DNA from: Commensalibacter melissae
Lineage (GTDB): Bacteria > Pseudomonadota > Alphaproteobacteria > Acetobacterales > Acetobacteraceae
NCBI RefSeq assembly: GCF_003691365.1
Contig: NZ_CP033087.1
Location: 696,501-760,500, forward strand
DNA: 64,000 nt
Direction: 5' to 3'
This document shows positions 41,068-51,360 of this stretch, piece after piece. Within the stretch, counting starts at the first letter, position 1. Each line of letters begins with the position of its first letter. Under the pieces are notes generated by a model. The model made no database searches, was not told the DNA's origin, and saw only the letters and a list, made by a program, of their open reading frames with translations. Position numbers and translations under genes: made by a program.

Positions 41068-41553
41068 ATGAATATAAAGCTTATTAGTGCTTTTGGTGCT
41101 GCGTTATTACTAGCAGCATGTTCTGGCGGAGATCATAAAGGTGCGACAACCGGTAATGGTGGTGGAACACAAGCTCCAACCGTGAGCGGTCCAGTTCCTG
41201 GAAGTCAAGCTGATTTAGTTGCTAATGTTGGTGATCGTGTTTTCTTTGAATTCAATTCAAACAAATTAACGGATGATGCTCGCGCAACCTTGAATCGTCA
41301 GGCTGATTGGTTGAAAAAATATCCAAATGTCCAGGTCATGATTGCCGGTAACTGCGATGATCGCGGCACAGAAGAATATAATATTGCATTAGGATCTCGC
41401 CGCGCAAATGCAGCTCGGGATTATTTGGTATCCTTGGGCGTTGCATCAGATCGTATGACAACCATTTCATATGGTAAGGATAAACCTATTGCTGAAGGTG
41501 ACAACGAAGAAGCATGGTCACAGAACCGTAATGCGACTACTTCAGTTCGTTAA
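41068..41553 (+). CDS. pal: Peptidoglycan-associated lipoprotein Pal
   Basis: A 161-residue lipoprotein. The signal peptide ends in the lipobox LAAC with acylated C18. A glycine-rich linker leads to the OmpA-like peptidoglycan-binding domain, with VFFEFNSNKLTDDARATL, the CDDRGTEEYNIALGSRRANAARDYL core (diaminopimelate-binding region) and ISYGKDKPIAEG. Pal ties the outer membrane to peptidoglycan and to TolA/TolB. A strong terminator follows. Confidence 0.97.
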   Translation: MNIKLISAFGAALLLAACSGGDHKGATTGNGGGTQAPTVSGPVPGSQADLVANVGDRVFFEFNSNKLTDDARATLNRQADWLKKYPNVQVMIAGNCDDRGTEEYNIALGSRRANAARDYLVSLGVASDRMTTISYGKDKPIAEGDNEEAWSQNRNATTSVR

Positions 41554-41577
41554 TTCCTAGCTCGATAACTTTTCAAT

Positions 41578-41616
41578 AAAAGCCGGTAATACGTATATAC
41601 GTTATGCCGGCTTTTT
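41578..41616 (+). terminator. Intrinsic terminator after pal
   Basis: AAAAGCCGG pairs with CCGGCTTTT, extended by an inner ACGTA/TACGT stem, and is followed by a T-tract. It is one of the clearest intrinsic terminators in the window. Confidence 0.88.
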
Positions 41617-41696
41617 GTTATGTAATGTAAAAGAACGTAATTTATAAATGGTTAAAGCTTTTTGAATTTATTATCAAATGAGGGATAGTAAAGGGT

Positions 41697-42641
41697 TTGG
41701 CAATGATAACGAAGCAAAAACATTCAAGAATTTCTAATTTATTTTCAATTGATCATCCAAAGGTCAAAGGAAGTATAACAGGTTTATTTCTATCAATTAT
41801 GATTTGTCCTTTTTACAGTAATGCCCAGGAAAATAATAGTCGTCAGGTTATTGCGCTACAAAACCAGGTCGCACAATTAAAATCGCAAATCAGCCAGCTT
41901 CAGGCACAGAATACTAATTTTAATGATGATTCTGATAATTATCGTAAAAAAAGGCATAAAGATAAAGATGAGGATGATAGTTTATCAACAAATAACGGTT
42001 TACTTCCCGATTTAGTTAGCCGGATAAACAATATAGAAGATCAGCAAAGGGTTATGAGAGGCGAAATTGATGATTTGTCAAACCAATTGAAAACTCAAAA
42101 CGATCTTATCAATAAGAAAATTGATGATATGAATTTTGCTGCTGGTCGTGGAGGCGCTTCCAATGGTTCTTCAGATGATGTGGTAACTGATTCAAAAAGT
42201 GGGGTTTCTAAAAAATCATCAATTTCCGATGATTCCGGAACAGTTAAATCCGTAAAACCTGAAACAGGTTCAACCTTGAGAGATGGTCAACAGGCATTGT
42301 TGAATGGTGATTTTCAGACCGCAGAATCCATCGCCCAAAAAATTTTATCCACGCCTGAAGGTGCCAAGTCCCCTAGTGCACGATATTTGCTGGCTCAGGC
42401 TCAGGCTGGACAAGGAAATTTCAAGGCTTCATCAGTAAATTATTATGCTGTTTATAAAAATTTTCCTAAATCTCCCAAGGCTCCATCTGCTTTGTTGGGT
42501 GTAGGATATTTAATGTTAAAAAATGGCAAGGTTCAGGAAGCTTGTCAGGCTGTAAGTCTGCTTCATAGTAAATATCCAAATGTTTCAACCCAGGTGAAAT
42601 CTTCTGCCTTGAATTTAAGTCGTAAAGCTAAATGTTCTTGA
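41697..42641 (+). CDS. cpoB: Cell division coordinator CpoB (YbgF)
   Basis: A 314-residue periplasmic protein. After a signal (about 28-48, ending SNAQENN) comes a coiled-coil trimerisation segment rich in Q and L (QVAQLKSQISQLQAQ). A charged linker follows, then C-terminal TPR repeats (LRDGQQALLNGDFQTAESIAQ, PSARYLLAQAQAGQGNFKASS, APSALLGVGYLMLKNGKVQEA). CpoB coordinates peptidoglycan synthesis with outer-membrane constriction alongside Tol-Pal. It sits after the pal terminator and 14 bases before tilS. Confidence 0.9.
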   Translation: MAMITKQKHSRISNLFSIDHPKVKGSITGLFLSIMICPFYSNAQENNSRQVIALQNQVAQLKSQISQLQAQNTNFNDDSDNYRKKRHKDKDEDDSLSTNNGLLPDLVSRINNIEDQQRVMRGEIDDLSNQLKTQNDLINKKIDDMNFAAGRGGASNGSSDDVVTDSKSGVSKKSSISDDSGTVKSVKPETGSTLRDGQQALLNGDFQTAESIAQKILSTPEGAKSPSARYLLAQAQAGQGNFKASSVNYYAVYKNFPKSPKAPSALLGVGYLMLKNGKVQEACQAVSLLHSKYPNVSTQVKSSALNLSRKAKCS

Positions 42642-42655
42642 TTTGTTAAATCTGT

Positions 42656-43936
42656 ATGGATGATATTTTAAAACCTGTATCTCAAGATGAATTTAATTCT
42701 TGTATTGAGTCATTGGGACCTTGGGGTAATGATGATGAAAAGTTGCCACCCATTGTATTGGCTGTATCTGGTGGTGCAGATAGTTTGTGTCTTGCATTGC
42801 TGGCATCCCGTTGGCGACGAAATGTATTTGCTTTAATTGTAGATCATGGAATTCGGTCAAATTCGGCTATAGAGGCAGCACTTACACAAGAAAGATTGAA
42901 GGATCTTGGAATTGAATCAAAAGTTCTGACATTAGATAATCTAAAACCTGGAGCCGCATTGGAAGAAAGAGCGCGTATTGAGCGTTACAAAATATTAATT
43001 CAGACATGTTGTAAAATGGGAAGCATAGATTTGCTTTTGGGTCATCATGCTGGGGATCAGGCGGAAACTGTACTGATGCGAATACGTGCCGGAAGTGGTG
43101 AGGATGGGATTGCCGCTATGGCTGCTATTACGGATTTGCCGCAGATAAGGTTAATAAGACCTTTACTATCGATTGCACCACAACGTTTGAGAATAACCTT
43201 AAGACAGGAAGGGATTATATGGGTCGAGGATCCATCCAATCAGGATCTAAAATTTCAGAGAAATCAGGTGAGAAAGGAATTGTCATCGGCCTGGGCATCT
43301 TCAGGATCTGTCTCAATACTATTACATCGCTCGCGGGAAGAGAGTAAAAAAAGAATGAAAAAAGATCAGGATCAGGCTGTTTTTGTTACAGAAAACATTT
43401 TGATCAGATCAGAAGGATTTGCTTATTTTTCCACCAAAGGTATGGATGAAAGAACGTTGGGTGCTTTAATCAGAACAATTTCCGGTTCTGTTTATGCACC
43501 CTTGCAGAAATCAATTAATCGGCTTGTTCAATCAATGCGCAAAGTTACTCTTGGTGGCGTCCAGATTATGCCAGCTGGAAGGTTGGGAAATGGCTGGTTG
43601 ATGATTAGAGAGGCAACTGTTATTGAAAAGGCAAAAATGGCTCGGCCAAATATGATTTGGGATTATCGTTTCAGAGTTATTATGCCAGAATATGATATTA
43701 ATGATAAAGTTACGATTGCTGCATTGGGTAAATCTTACAAACAGTTTTCATGTAGAGAGGGATTGCCTGTTTGTATTTTGAAAACATTACCCGCTTTTTG
43801 GCATAATGATAAATTATTGGCTGTGCCTCATTTGGGAATATATTCGGACGAGTCCGTTAAAGAATGGGATATTGTTTTCCAGCCTAGACAATCCTTGACA
43901 CAAAGTCATCTTTTTTCGACCACAAAATTAGCTTAA
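42656..43936 (+). CDS. tilS: tRNA(Ile)-lysidine synthase TilS
   Basis: A 426-residue N-type ATP pyrophosphatase with the PP-loop SGGADSL at 38-44, followed by DHGIRSNSAIEA and GHHAGDQAETVLMR. The latter are TilS signatures. TilS adds lysine to C34 of the minor tRNA-Ile(CAU) so that it reads AUA. The C-terminal domain (about 220-426) is weakly conserved, as usual. It is cotranscribed with cpoB and followed after 200 bases by ftsH. Confidence 0.92.
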   Translation: MDDILKPVSQDEFNSCIESLGPWGNDDEKLPPIVLAVSGGADSLCLALLASRWRRNVFALIVDHGIRSNSAIEAALTQERLKDLGIESKVLTLDNLKPGAALEERARIERYKILIQTCCKMGSIDLLLGHHAGDQAETVLMRIRAGSGEDGIAAMAAITDLPQIRLIRPLLSIAPQRLRITLRQEGIIWVEDPSNQDLKFQRNQVRKELSSAWASSGSVSILLHRSREESKKRMKKDQDQAVFVTENILIRSEGFAYFSTKGMDERTLGALIRTISGSVYAPLQKSINRLVQSMRKVTLGGVQIMPAGRLGNGWLMIREATVIEKAKMARPNMIWDYRFRVIMPEYDINDKVTIAALGKSYKQFSCREGLPVCILKTLPAFWHNDKLLAVPHLGIYSDESVKEWDIVFQPRQSLTQSHLFSTTKLA

Positions 43937-44136
43937 TTATGTAATTATGTTTATAATAAATCGGTTTAAATTCAATATTTTTAAGGAAAAATATTTTTTA
44001 GGGTAGGAAAGATTTGTTTCAGTTCTTATGTTATTAAGTAAGAGATAAATTGTAATATGAAGAATATAAAATGGTATATATTAAATATTCTTTTTTAAAA
44101 ACGTGTTTATCCTAAAACATGGAAATATAAAGTAGA

Positions 44137-46101
44137 ATGAAAAATTTTGGGCGTAATTTAAGTTTATGGATACTCGTTATTGTATCAGTAATGTTAGTGG
44201 TTGGATATTTTCGACCAAGCAGTAATGTTGTTGTGGACAATCAAGTTAGTTATTCTAAATTCCTAGGCGATGTTAACGCTGGAAATGTTAAATCAGTTGT
44301 CATACAGGACCGGTATTTAACTGGAACAAGTCAGGATGGCAAGAAATTTCAAACCTATTTGCCAACACAGGATACTTCGCTTTTATCAACCCTCACTGAC
44401 CATAAAGTTACGATAGAGGTTAAACCTGTTGATAATCATCCAAATCTTTTTTGGCAGCTTGTATTGAATTTATTGCCAACCTTGCTGATTATCGGTTTAT
44501 TTATTCTTCTTATGCGCAATATGCAAAGCGCAGGGGGAAAGGCAATGGGATTTGGTAAATCCAAGGCCCGTTTGCTGACTGAAAAACAGGGACGTGTCAC
44601 GTTTGCGGATGTGGCGGGAATTGATGAAGCTAAAAGCGAGCTGGAAGAAATTGTTGAATTCCTTAAAGATCCACAAAAATTTCAGCGGCTGGGTGGCAGA
44701 ATACCAAAAGGGGTCTTGTTGGTTGGCCCTCCTGGAACAGGGAAAACCTTATTGGCGCGTGCGATTGCTGGCGAGGCAAATGTTCCATTTTTTACAATTT
44801 CAGGTTCTGATTTTGTAGAAATGTTTGTTGGAGTGGGGGCTTCTCGTGTTCGAGATATGTTTGAACAGGGTAAAAAAGCTGCTCCCTGTATTATTTTTAT
44901 CGATGAAATTGACGCCGTTGGACGTCATCGTGGTGCCGGTCTCGGTGGTGGTAATGATGAGCGAGAACAGACTTTAAATCAGATGCTGGTTGAAATGGAT
45001 GGATTTGACAGCAATGAAAGCGTAATTCTCATAGCCGCAACGAACAGGCCTGATGTTTTGGATCCAGCATTGTTACGTCCAGGAAGATTTGATCGTCAGG
45101 TTGTTGTGCCTAATCCTGATGTCGGGGGTCGTGAAAAAATCCTTCGCGTACATATGAAAAAGGTTCCGTTAGCATCTGATGTTGATCCAAGAGTAATTGC
45201 CCGTGGAACACCAGGTTTTTCTGGTGCTGATCTTGCAAATCTTGTTAATGAGGCGGCTTTGTTGGCTGCACGGTTAAACCGTCGAACAGTATCGATGCTA
45301 GAATTTGAAAATGCCAAAGACAAGGTCATGATGGGTTCAGAACGTCGTTCACTGGTCATGAGTGAAGATGAGAAAAAAATGACCGCGTATCATGAAGGCG
45401 GGCATGCCATTTGCGCATTATTTACTCCTGGATGTGATCCGGTACATAAGGCTACAATTATTCCACGTGGACGCGCATTGGGAATGGTGATGAGTCTACC
45501 GGAAGGCGATCGCTATTCAAAAAGCAAATCGAAATGTTTGGCTGAACTGGTTCTTGCCATGGGTGGACGTTGTGCTGAATCAATGATTTTTGGTCCGGAA
45601 AATGTTTCAAACGGTGCATCTGGCGATATCAAAATGGCGACGGATCTTGCACGACGGATGGTTACTGAATGGGGTATGAGTGAAAAAATTGGACTTGTTT
45701 CTTATGCTGAAAATGAACAAGAGGTTTTTCTGGGTCATTCCATGGGACAAGGTAAAAATATTTCTAGTGAAACCGTTCATGAAATAGAAGCCGAAGTTAA
45801 ACGTTTGATTGATGATGCACATAAACGTGCAACAGCGTTGTTAGAAGAGCACAGGGAAGATCTTGAAAGATTGGCTCAAGGTCTTTTGGAATATGAAACT
45901 TTAAGTGGAGAGGAAATCAGACAGGTTCTTCGCGGTGAAAAAATTGAACGTAGCCTTGTTGATGACACGACAAAAAAATTGAGATCATCAATCGATGTGG
46001 CTCATCATTCAGGTGATAATGTTGGTTCTGATAAAATAAAAAAGGATGATGCTGGTCATGCTGATAATCCTGTTCCTGCAACAGGTGTTAATTTTGAGTA
46101 A
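44137..46101 (+). CDS. ftsH: ATP-dependent zinc metalloprotease FtsH
   Basis: A 654-residue membrane AAA+ protease with two membrane helices (about 7-24 and 104-125). Walker A GPPGTGKT lies at 197-204, Walker [16 protein letters not shown] and the SRH in [21 protein letters not shown]. The peptidase zinc motif HEGGH is at 419-423. FtsH degrades membrane and regulatory proteins, including the lipid A enzyme LpxC in many Gram-negatives. The third residue of HEXXH is G where A is common, which still fits the motif. A terminator follows. Confidence 0.96.
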   Translation: MKNFGRNLSLWILVIVSVMLVVGYFRPSSNVVVDNQVSYSKFLGDVNAGNVKSVVIQDRYLTGTSQDGKKFQTYLPTQDTSLLSTLTDHKVTIEVKPVDNHPNLFWQLVLNLLPTLLIIGLFILLMRNMQSAGGKAMGFGKSKARLLTEKQGRVTFADVAGIDEAKSELEEIVEFLKDPQKFQRLGGRIPKGVLLVGPPGTGKTLLARAIAGEANVPFFTISGSDFVEMFVGVGASRVRDMFEQGKKAAPCIIFIDEIDAVGRHRGAGLGGGNDEREQTLNQMLVEMDGFDSNESVILIAATNRPDVLDPALLRPGRFDRQVVVPNPDVGGREKILRVHMKKVPLASDVDPRVIARGTPGFSGADLANLVNEAALLAARLNRRTVSMLEFENAKDKVMMGSERRSLVMSEDEKKMTAYHEGGHAICALFTPGCDPVHKATIIPRGRALGMVMSLPEGDRYSKSKSKCLAELVLAMGGRCAESMIFGPENVSNGASGDIKMATDLARRMVTEWGMSEKIGLVSYAENEQEVFLGHSMGQGKNISSETVHEIEAEVKRLIDDAHKRATALLEEHREDLERLAQGLLEYETLSGEEIRQVLRGEKIERSLVDDTTKKLRSSIDVAHHSGDNVGSDKIKKDDAGHADNPVPATGVNFE

Positions 46102-46143
46102 CATAACTAGGGTTTTAATTTTTATGGATTAAAACTATTTTTT

Positions 46144-46171
46144 AAGTGAAAAGAATATATTCTTTTCACTT
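46144..46171 (+). terminator. Intrinsic terminator after ftsH
   Basis: AAGTGAAAAGAA pairs with TTCTTTTCACTT around a 4-base loop and a T-rich tail (TATTTTATTT) follows, 43 bases past the ftsH stop. Confidence 0.72.
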
Positions 46172-46228
46172 ATTTTATTTGAGATTGATATTAGATGACA
46201 GTGTCATGGTTATAGTGTTAAGAATGAT

Positions 46229-47248
46229 ATGATTATAAATCCTACAGGATTTTTATTTGGAAATTCAGCCCAGTTTGCAATCAAAAATGAGCTTGCATTA
46301 CCTTTTGCAGGTCAAGAAAAAAAAGTTGCCTTTTCAATGATTGAGATAATTGAGAATCAAAAACTGGAAATTGGGTATGTCAAAGATTGTTTTCATTCAC
46401 CCTTATATTCTAATCAGATAAGAAAAATAACAACTGCCTCGCCTCTGGCTGGATTGCCTGAAGGTTCTCTAATTATGGGTATACTGAATGTAACGCCTGA
46501 TAGTTTTAGTGATGGTGGCAAACATTATTCAAGTTCAACTGCTATTCGGGCCGCTCATAAAATGGTTGAGGATGGTGCGACAGTAATCGATATTGGTGGT
46601 GAAAGTACACGGCCTGGCTCTCAACCTGTGTCAACTGAAGAGGAATGTCGTAGAATTATTCCTGTTGTCAAAGCATTAAAAGGATGTGGTGCCTATTTGT
46701 CTGTTGATACGCGTCATGCTGAAACAATGAAATATGCCTTAGATGCAGGAGCTGATTTAATTAATGATATTTCTGCTCTTGATGATAGGGAAAGTGCACA
46801 GGTTATTTCTCAGGCTCAATGTCCTGTGATTTTGATGCATATGCGTGGAAATCCCCAGACAATGCATCAATATAAGAATTACAACAATGTTTTGGTTGAT
46901 GTTTTTGCAGAATTGCAAAGAAAAATTCAAAAAGCGGTAAATGCAGGTATTCGTCGTGAAAATGTAATACTTGATCCGGGTATAGGTTTTGCAAAGAATA
47001 ATTTTCAAAATATGGAACTTTTAAAAAAATTCGCCGCTTTTGCTAACTTAGGTTGCCGTTTGCTTCTAGCAGTCTCCAGAAAACGTTTTATTAGCGAAAT
47101 TGCTGGAAAAATGAATTTTGAGAAATATGATGCCGCTACCATGATAGCGTCATCTCCAGCATTTTATTTTGGAAATTCAATTATTCGTGTTCACAATGTG
47201 CCCGCTGCGGTACAAAGCATGAAAATGTGGCAGACTTTATATGGTTGA
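46229..47248 (+). CDS. folP: Dihydropteroate synthase FolP
   Basis: A 339-residue protein. The DHPS TIM barrel starts near residue 82 with [15 protein letters not shown]. It continues with [42 protein letters not shown] and the end motif IIRVHNV. The enzyme joins pABA to dihydropterin pyrophosphate in folate synthesis and is the sulfonamide target. The 80-residue N-terminal extension ([17 protein letters not shown]) looks like the alphaproteobacterial form of the gene. It overlaps the longest glmM frame, but not the glmM start I prefer. Confidence 0.93.
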   Translation: MIINPTGFLFGNSAQFAIKNELALPFAGQEKKVAFSMIEIIENQKLEIGYVKDCFHSPLYSNQIRKITTASPLAGLPEGSLIMGILNVTPDSFSDGGKHYSSSTAIRAAHKMVEDGATVIDIGGESTRPGSQPVSTEEECRRIIPVVKALKGCGAYLSVDTRHAETMKYALDAGADLINDISALDDRESAQVISQAQCPVILMHMRGNPQTMHQYKNYNNVLVDVFAELQRKIQKAVNAGIRRENVILDPGIGFAKNNFQNMELLKKFAAFANLGCRLLLAVSRKRFISEIAGKMNFEKYDAATMIASSPAFYFGNSIIRVHNVPAAVQSMKMWQTLYG

Positions 47249-47298
47249 TTTCTGTCATATCAATTGTGATGTTTTATTGTTTAACATGGGAAAAGTTA

Positions 47299-48654
47299 AT
47301 GAAAAATCATAGATTACTTTTTGGAACAGATGGAATTCGTGGTACAGCCAATAGTGATCCTATGACGGTAGAAGTGGCACAGAAGCTTGGCCAAGCTGCA
47401 GGATTGATGTTCATGGCTGGAAAAGACCATAGAAGACATCAAGTTTTGATCGGAAAAGATACACGTTTATCAGGCTATATGATTGAAAGTGCCTTGGTTG
47501 CCGGTTTTTTATCGGCAGGAATGGATGTGATTCTGGTTGGTCCGATGCCTACGCCAGCGATTGCAATGTTGACTCGCTCCTTGCGTGCTGATCTTGGGGT
47601 TATGATTTCTGCATCACATAATCCATTCCAAGATAATGGAATAAAAATTTTTAACAGAGATGGATTTAAGCTTTCCGATGCACAGGAGCTTGAAATTGAA
47701 GCCATGATTAGATCTGATTTGTCAGGTCAATTGGCTGGTAATGAACATATTGGTCGGGCCGTACGTCTGGATGATGCAGCAGGTCGCTATATTGAACATG
47801 CAAAGGCTTCTTTTCCCCGTGGGTGTCGCCTTGATGGTTTGAAAATCGTTATTGATTGTGCAAATGGTTCCGCTTATCATGTGGCCCCCAAAGCACTGTG
47901 GGAGTTGGGCGCAGAAGTTATATCGCTTGGATGTAAACCGAACGGTTTAAATATTAATAAAAATTGTGGATCAACACATCCAGAAACGTTAATCAATTCT
48001 GTGTTGGAGCATAAGGCTGATTTGGGAATAGCTCTTGATGGCGATGCTGATCGTATGCTGTTGGTTGATGAAGAGGGCAAGCTTATCGATGGTGATCAGA
48101 TTCTGGCTTTAATTGCATCTTCCTGGGATAGAAAGAAGATGCTCCAAAATCATTCAATTGTAGCGACAGTGATGTCCAATATGGGACTCGAGCAGTTTTT
48201 GGATGATACCGGAATTCAATTAACGAGAACCTGTGTAGGTGATCGTTATGTTGTTGAAAAGATGCGTCAACTTGGATGTAATGTTGGAGGGGAACAGTCT
48301 GGGCATATGATCCTTTCTGAATTTTCAACGACCGGTGATGGTCTTATTGCTGCATTGCAAGTATTGGCAGTTATTATTGAAGAGGGTAAAAAAGCAAGTG
48401 AAGTATGTAGAATGTTTATGCCGTTCCCTCAAAAGTTATATAATATTCGTTTTAACGGAAAAAACCCTTTAAATACCGAAGCAGTTAAAAAGGTCGTAAG
48501 GGATGCGGAATTGAAATTGGGTAAAGAGGGAAGGGTCCTTCTAAGGAAAAGTGGGACAGAACCCTTGATTCGTATTATGGTTGAGGCAAAAGATAATCAG
48601 CTTGTGGATCTTGTGTTACAGCAATTAAAACAAGTGATTGAAAATAATATCTAG
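47299..48654 (+). CDS. glmM: Phosphoglucosamine mutase GlmM
   Basis: A 451-residue phosphohexomutase that converts glucosamine 6-phosphate to glucosamine 1-phosphate for peptidoglycan and LPS. The phosphoserine loop is [12 protein letters not shown] (S106), the metal loop [10 protein letters not shown], the sugar-binding loop GGEQSGHMI, and the C-terminal phosphate site [12 protein letters not shown]. The frame is open from 47227 within folP. I chose ATG 47299 ([15 protein letters not shown]), which matches GlmM N-termini and total length. The ftsH-folP-glmM order is common. Confidence 0.96.
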   Translation: MKNHRLLFGTDGIRGTANSDPMTVEVAQKLGQAAGLMFMAGKDHRRHQVLIGKDTRLSGYMIESALVAGFLSAGMDVILVGPMPTPAIAMLTRSLRADLGVMISASHNPFQDNGIKIFNRDGFKLSDAQELEIEAMIRSDLSGQLAGNEHIGRAVRLDDAAGRYIEHAKASFPRGCRLDGLKIVIDCANGSAYHVAPKALWELGAEVISLGCKPNGLNINKNCGSTHPETLINSVLEHKADLGIALDGDADRMLLVDEEGKLIDGDQILALIASSWDRKKMLQNHSIVATVMSNMGLEQFLDDTGIQLTRTCVGDRYVVEKMRQLGCNVGGEQSGHMILSEFSTTGDGLIAALQVLAVIIEEGKKASEVCRMFMPFPQKLYNIRFNGKNPLNTEAVKKVVRDAELKLGKEGRVLLRKSGTEPLIRIMVEAKDNQLVDLVLQQLKQVIENNI

Positions 48655-48663
48655 GTATTGACT

Positions 48664-49359
48664 TTATGTAGTTAAATATGAAAGCAGGTTGTCTATTATT
48701 TGATGATTTATTGAATAATGTTCCTTTGGGACAGAAAGTATCTCTTTTATGCTTTGAACGAAAGGAGAGAGGATTTTATCCTGATCATAACAATTTTCAA
48801 TCATGTTTTGAATCATTGTTAAAGTCATTTCCGGATGGAACTGTAATCCAATTACATTATTCTTTATCATAAAGGCCTGATGTGGGCAACCTTGACTAAA
48901 TGCGAGTAATTTGGCATGTGCTGGAATATCAAATTGTTCACCATGCCATAAAAATGTGACAAAATTTTCAGGCCATTTGATTTTCTTACTCTCCTTGGAT
49001 TGAATTACCTGAATAGGAAACCAACCAATTTCTTTATGCTTAGCGATTGTAATATGGGCATTATAAATGTCAGCAATTAATTGAGCCCCCAAACAAATGC
49101 CTAGAGTTGGAATATTTTTATTTATTAAGTTTTTAATTAATTGTTTTTCTTTTGATAACCATTTATATTTTTTTTCATCATGAACACTCATGGGACCACC
49201 CATGATAATTAAAAGATTGATGTTATAGGAAAGAGGAATGTTTTTTTCATCCATTTCGTACAATTTCAAAATAATTGTTTCATATTGATGTATTTTTAGC
49301 CAATCAAGAATATAACCCGGTGTCTCAAAAGAAGCATGCTGCAAGATTAAAGCCTTCAA
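48664..49359 (-). CDS. Class I glutamine amidotransferase (GuaA-like)
   Basis: A 231-residue single-domain glutamine amidotransferase with nucleophile C89 in LGICLGAQLIAD and the H175/E177 pair in GLQFHPEMT, completing the catalytic triad. Stand-alone proteins like this resemble the GMP-synthase glutaminase half or gamma-glutamyl-hydrolase-like proteins; the acceptor is unknown. It is convergent with glmM, with only 9 bases between stops. Confidence 0.85.
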   Translation of the reverse strand: MKALILQHASFETPGYILDWLKIHQYETIILKLYEMDEKNIPLSYNINLLIIMGGPMSVHDEKKYKWLSKEKQLIKNLINKNIPTLGICLGAQLIADIYNAHITIAKHKEIGWFPIQVIQSKESKKIKWPENFVTFLWHGEQFDIPAHAKLLAFSQGCPHQAFMIKNNVIGLQFHPEMTLTMIQNMIENCYDQDKILSPFVQSIKEILSVPKEHYSINHQIIDNLLSYLTT

Positions 49360-49437
49360 GATTGTTTCCTTTGGTATGAATGTTTATGTTAAAAATTTTG
49401 AAGAATTATAATAATATTATTAGCAAATTAAAATAAA

Positions 49438-49468
49438 AAAGCCTCTTGATATGAGATCAAGAGGCTTT
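49438..49468 (-). terminator. Intrinsic terminator of the peroxiredoxin gene
   Basis: A perfect 13-bp stem (AAAGCCTCTTGAT / ATCAAGAGGCTTT) with a 5-base loop; the minus-strand reading ends in a run of T. It lies just beyond the peroxiredoxin stop. Confidence 0.88.
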
Positions 49469-49489
49469 GATGATTTATCAATGGATAAA

Positions 49490-50026
49490 CTAAAGAGTTT
49501 TATCCCCTTTGTGCCAGCTGCAAGGACAAAGACCCCCGTTTTGCAAAGCATCAAGAATGCGAAGGAATTCTTCTGGATTGCGACCAACAGACAGGTCATT
49601 TGCACTGACGTGACGGATAATCCCTTCTGGATCAACAATATATGTCGCTCTTAAATCAACACCAGCTTCATAATGAAGAATACCTAATGCTGCAGAAAGT
49701 TCGCGCTTGTTGTCAGCCAGCATTGGAATCTTCAGATTTTTTAAAGTTTCATTATGAAGACGCCAGTTTAAATGAACATATTCAGAGTCAATCGATACAC
49801 CGTAAACAGCAGTGTTACGTTCTGAAAATTCTGTTTCCATGTCGCTAAAAGCCGCGATTTCCGTTGGGCAAATGAATGTGAAATCCATAGGCCAAAAGAA
49901 AAATAATTTCCATTTACCCTTGTCGCTTTGATTATTGATCGTTATAAATTCTCCATTCAGTCCATCAGGACCAGCAGGAACAGTTGTAAGACTAAAAGAT
50001 GGAAATTGATCACCAACAGTCAACAT
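49490..50026 (-). CDS. ahpC: 2-Cys peroxiredoxin (AhpC-type)
   Basis: A 178-residue peroxiredoxin. The peroxidatic cysteine is C53 in MDFTFICPTEIAAF. C-terminal C167 and C169 in LCPCSW are candidate resolving cysteines. It reduces peroxides in the cytoplasm using a disulfide reductase. The gene is divergent from oxyR across 105 bases and has an AGGAG ribosome binding site and a TATAAT -10 box (minus, 50056-50051), so it is very probably an OxyR target. No AhpF partner is in the window, so the electron donor is unknown. Confidence 0.93.
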   Translation of the reverse strand: MLTVGDQFPSFSLTTVPAGPDGLNGEFITINNQSDKGKWKLFFFWPMDFTFICPTEIAAFSDMETEFSERNTAVYGVSIDSEYVHLNWRLHNETLKNLKIPMLADNKRELSAALGILHYEAGVDLRATYIVDPEGIIRHVSANDLSVGRNPEEFLRILDALQNGGLCPCSWHKGDKTL

Positions 50027-50098
50027 ATTATTTTCTCCTAATAAAATAACATTATAAAATTTTTTTTGGTTCCTCTATTAATATGTGTAAAAAATGCT

Positions 50099-50118
50099 AA
50101 TATTTCAAATGAAATATT
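50099..50118. promoter_or_regulatory. Palindrome in the peroxiredoxin-oxyR gap (candidate OxyR site)
   Basis: AATATTTCA and TGAAATATT form a perfect 9+2+9 palindrome. It includes a T-N11-A element (T50104, A50116) of the LysR type. Its centre is about 64 bases before the expected peroxiredoxin transcription start and 14 bases before the oxyR TTG, the position expected for activation of one gene and repression of the other. Confidence 0.5.
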
Positions 50119-50131
50119 TAGTAATGAATGA

Positions 50132-51061
50132 TTGAAAAAAACGATGGAAGCACTCCCTTCGCCGCAACAATTACGTTATCTTATTGCATTGTCAGAATTA
50201 CATCATTTTGGTCGTGCGGCAAATGCCTGCTCTGTCACACAGTCAACATTATCTGCAGGAATTTTAAGTTTAGAACGTCAGTTGAATGTCTCTATATTGG
50301 ATAGAACAGCGGGAAAAAGGGTTGTATTTACACCATTGGGACAGGAAATAGCTGAACAAGCAAGAATTGCATTGCAGGGTTTGGAAACGGTTCGTGAAAT
50401 GGTAAGTTTTGCGCATGAACCACTTTCCTCTTCTTTGAGGCTTGGAATCATTCCCACAATTGCACCTTATATTTTATCTTTTTTGGTTAGGGAAATTCGG
50501 AAAACCTATCCAAAACTAACTTTGACTATTCAGGAAGATATAACTGAAAATCTAATGGAAAAATTATTCATTGGATATCTCGATTTATTGATTATTGCAA
50601 TGCCATGTTCCTGTGGAGGTGCGGATACCTATGCGCTTTATAAAGACAAATTCTATTTAATAACACCCAAGGATCATGTCTTAGCCTTTTTGGATAGGGT
50701 GTCATTACATCAGATTGATCCAAAAGAAATTATAATGTTGCAAGATGGTCATTGTTTACGCGATCAGACCATTGATATGTGTCGACAAAGTCAGACCATG
50801 AAAGCGGTCAACGATTTCAGCAACAATTTTGTCGCCTCTTCTCTGGATACGGTAATAAGTATGGTTGAAGTCGGTTTGGGAATTGCATTTATTCCCGAAA
50901 TGGTTATTAGATCCGGTGTAATAGTAAACAAGGATGTAGCTGTCTGTTCTTTAGAGGGAAATCCAGCCTGGAGAACAATTGGCCTGGCTTGGCGTAGAAA
51001 TTCATTGAGATCGGCAGAATTCAAGCAATTTGAAAAAGTTTTCCAAAAGCTTAAACTTTAG
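50132..51061 (+). CDS. oxyR: Hydrogen peroxide sensor OxyR (LysR family)
   Basis: A LysR regulator of 309 residues. The N-terminal winged HTH reads PQQLRYLIALSELHHFGRAANACSVTQSTLSAGI. The redox switch is C208 in LQDGHCLRDQ and C217 nine residues later, exactly the spacing of OxyR C199/C208. This makes OxyR, rather than another LysR protein, a confident call. A TTG at 50132 or an ATG at 50144 can start the protein; the extra MKKT is of little consequence. It senses peroxide and activates defence genes, first of all the divergent peroxiredoxin. Confidence 0.93.
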   Translation: MKKTMEALPSPQQLRYLIALSELHHFGRAANACSVTQSTLSAGILSLERQLNVSILDRTAGKRVVFTPLGQEIAEQARIALQGLETVREMVSFAHEPLSSSLRLGIIPTIAPYILSFLVREIRKTYPKLTLTIQEDITENLMEKLFIGYLDLLIIAMPCSCGGADTYALYKDKFYLITPKDHVLAFLDRVSLHQIDPKEIIMLQDGHCLRDQTIDMCRQSQTMKAVNDFSNNFVASSLDTVISMVEVGLGIAFIPEMVIRSGVIVNKDVAVCSLEGNPAWRTIGLAWRRNSLRSAEFKQFEKVFQKLKL

Positions 51062-51079
51062 AAAATAATCGCTTTGCAT

Positions 51080-51109
51080 TTGACATTTTTTAATTTTTCT
51101 TTATATAAA
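51080..51109 (+). promoter_or_regulatory. Sigma70 promoter of rpmJ
   Basis: TTGACA (51080-51085) and TATAAA (51104-51109) are spaced by 18 bases, 40 bases before the rpmJ ATG. This is the best consensus-like promoter in the window. Confidence 0.65.
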
Positions 51110-51147
51110 AAGGGACTTTTGTATTTATTGCCTGGGATGAATTAATT

Positions 51148-51273
51148 ATGAAAATCAGAAATAGTTTACGTTCTGCGAAACTCCGCGATAAAGATTGTCG
51201 CATTGTTCGCCGTCATGGAAAAGTATATGTAATCAACAAGAAAAATCCGCGTATGAAAGCACGTCAAGGTTAG
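51148..51273 (+). CDS. rpmJ: 50S ribosomal protein L36
   Basis: A 41-residue protein that starts [17 protein letters not shown] and ends [12 protein letters not shown], the pattern of L36 in alphaproteobacteria. It is a basic rRNA-binding protein of the large subunit. Only one cysteine (C17) is present, so the four-ligand zinc site of classical L36 is absent; this is the zinc-independent form. It is monocistronic, with its own consensus promoter and terminator. Confidence 0.95.
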   Translation: MKIRNSLRSAKLRDKDCRIVRRHGKVYVINKKNPRMKARQG

Positions 51274-51297
51274 TTCTAAATTTGTTTTACTTTTTAC

Positions 51298-51318
51298 AAT
51301 CCTCTGTTTAAGAGGATT
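51298..51318 (+). terminator. Intrinsic terminator of rpmJ
   Basis: AATCCTCT pairs with AGAGGATT around a 5-base loop and is followed by TTTTT, 25 bases beyond the stop. Confidence 0.78.
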
Positions 51319-51360
51319 TTTTATAGAATATACAATTCAAACAATATGCGTTTAAAAAAG

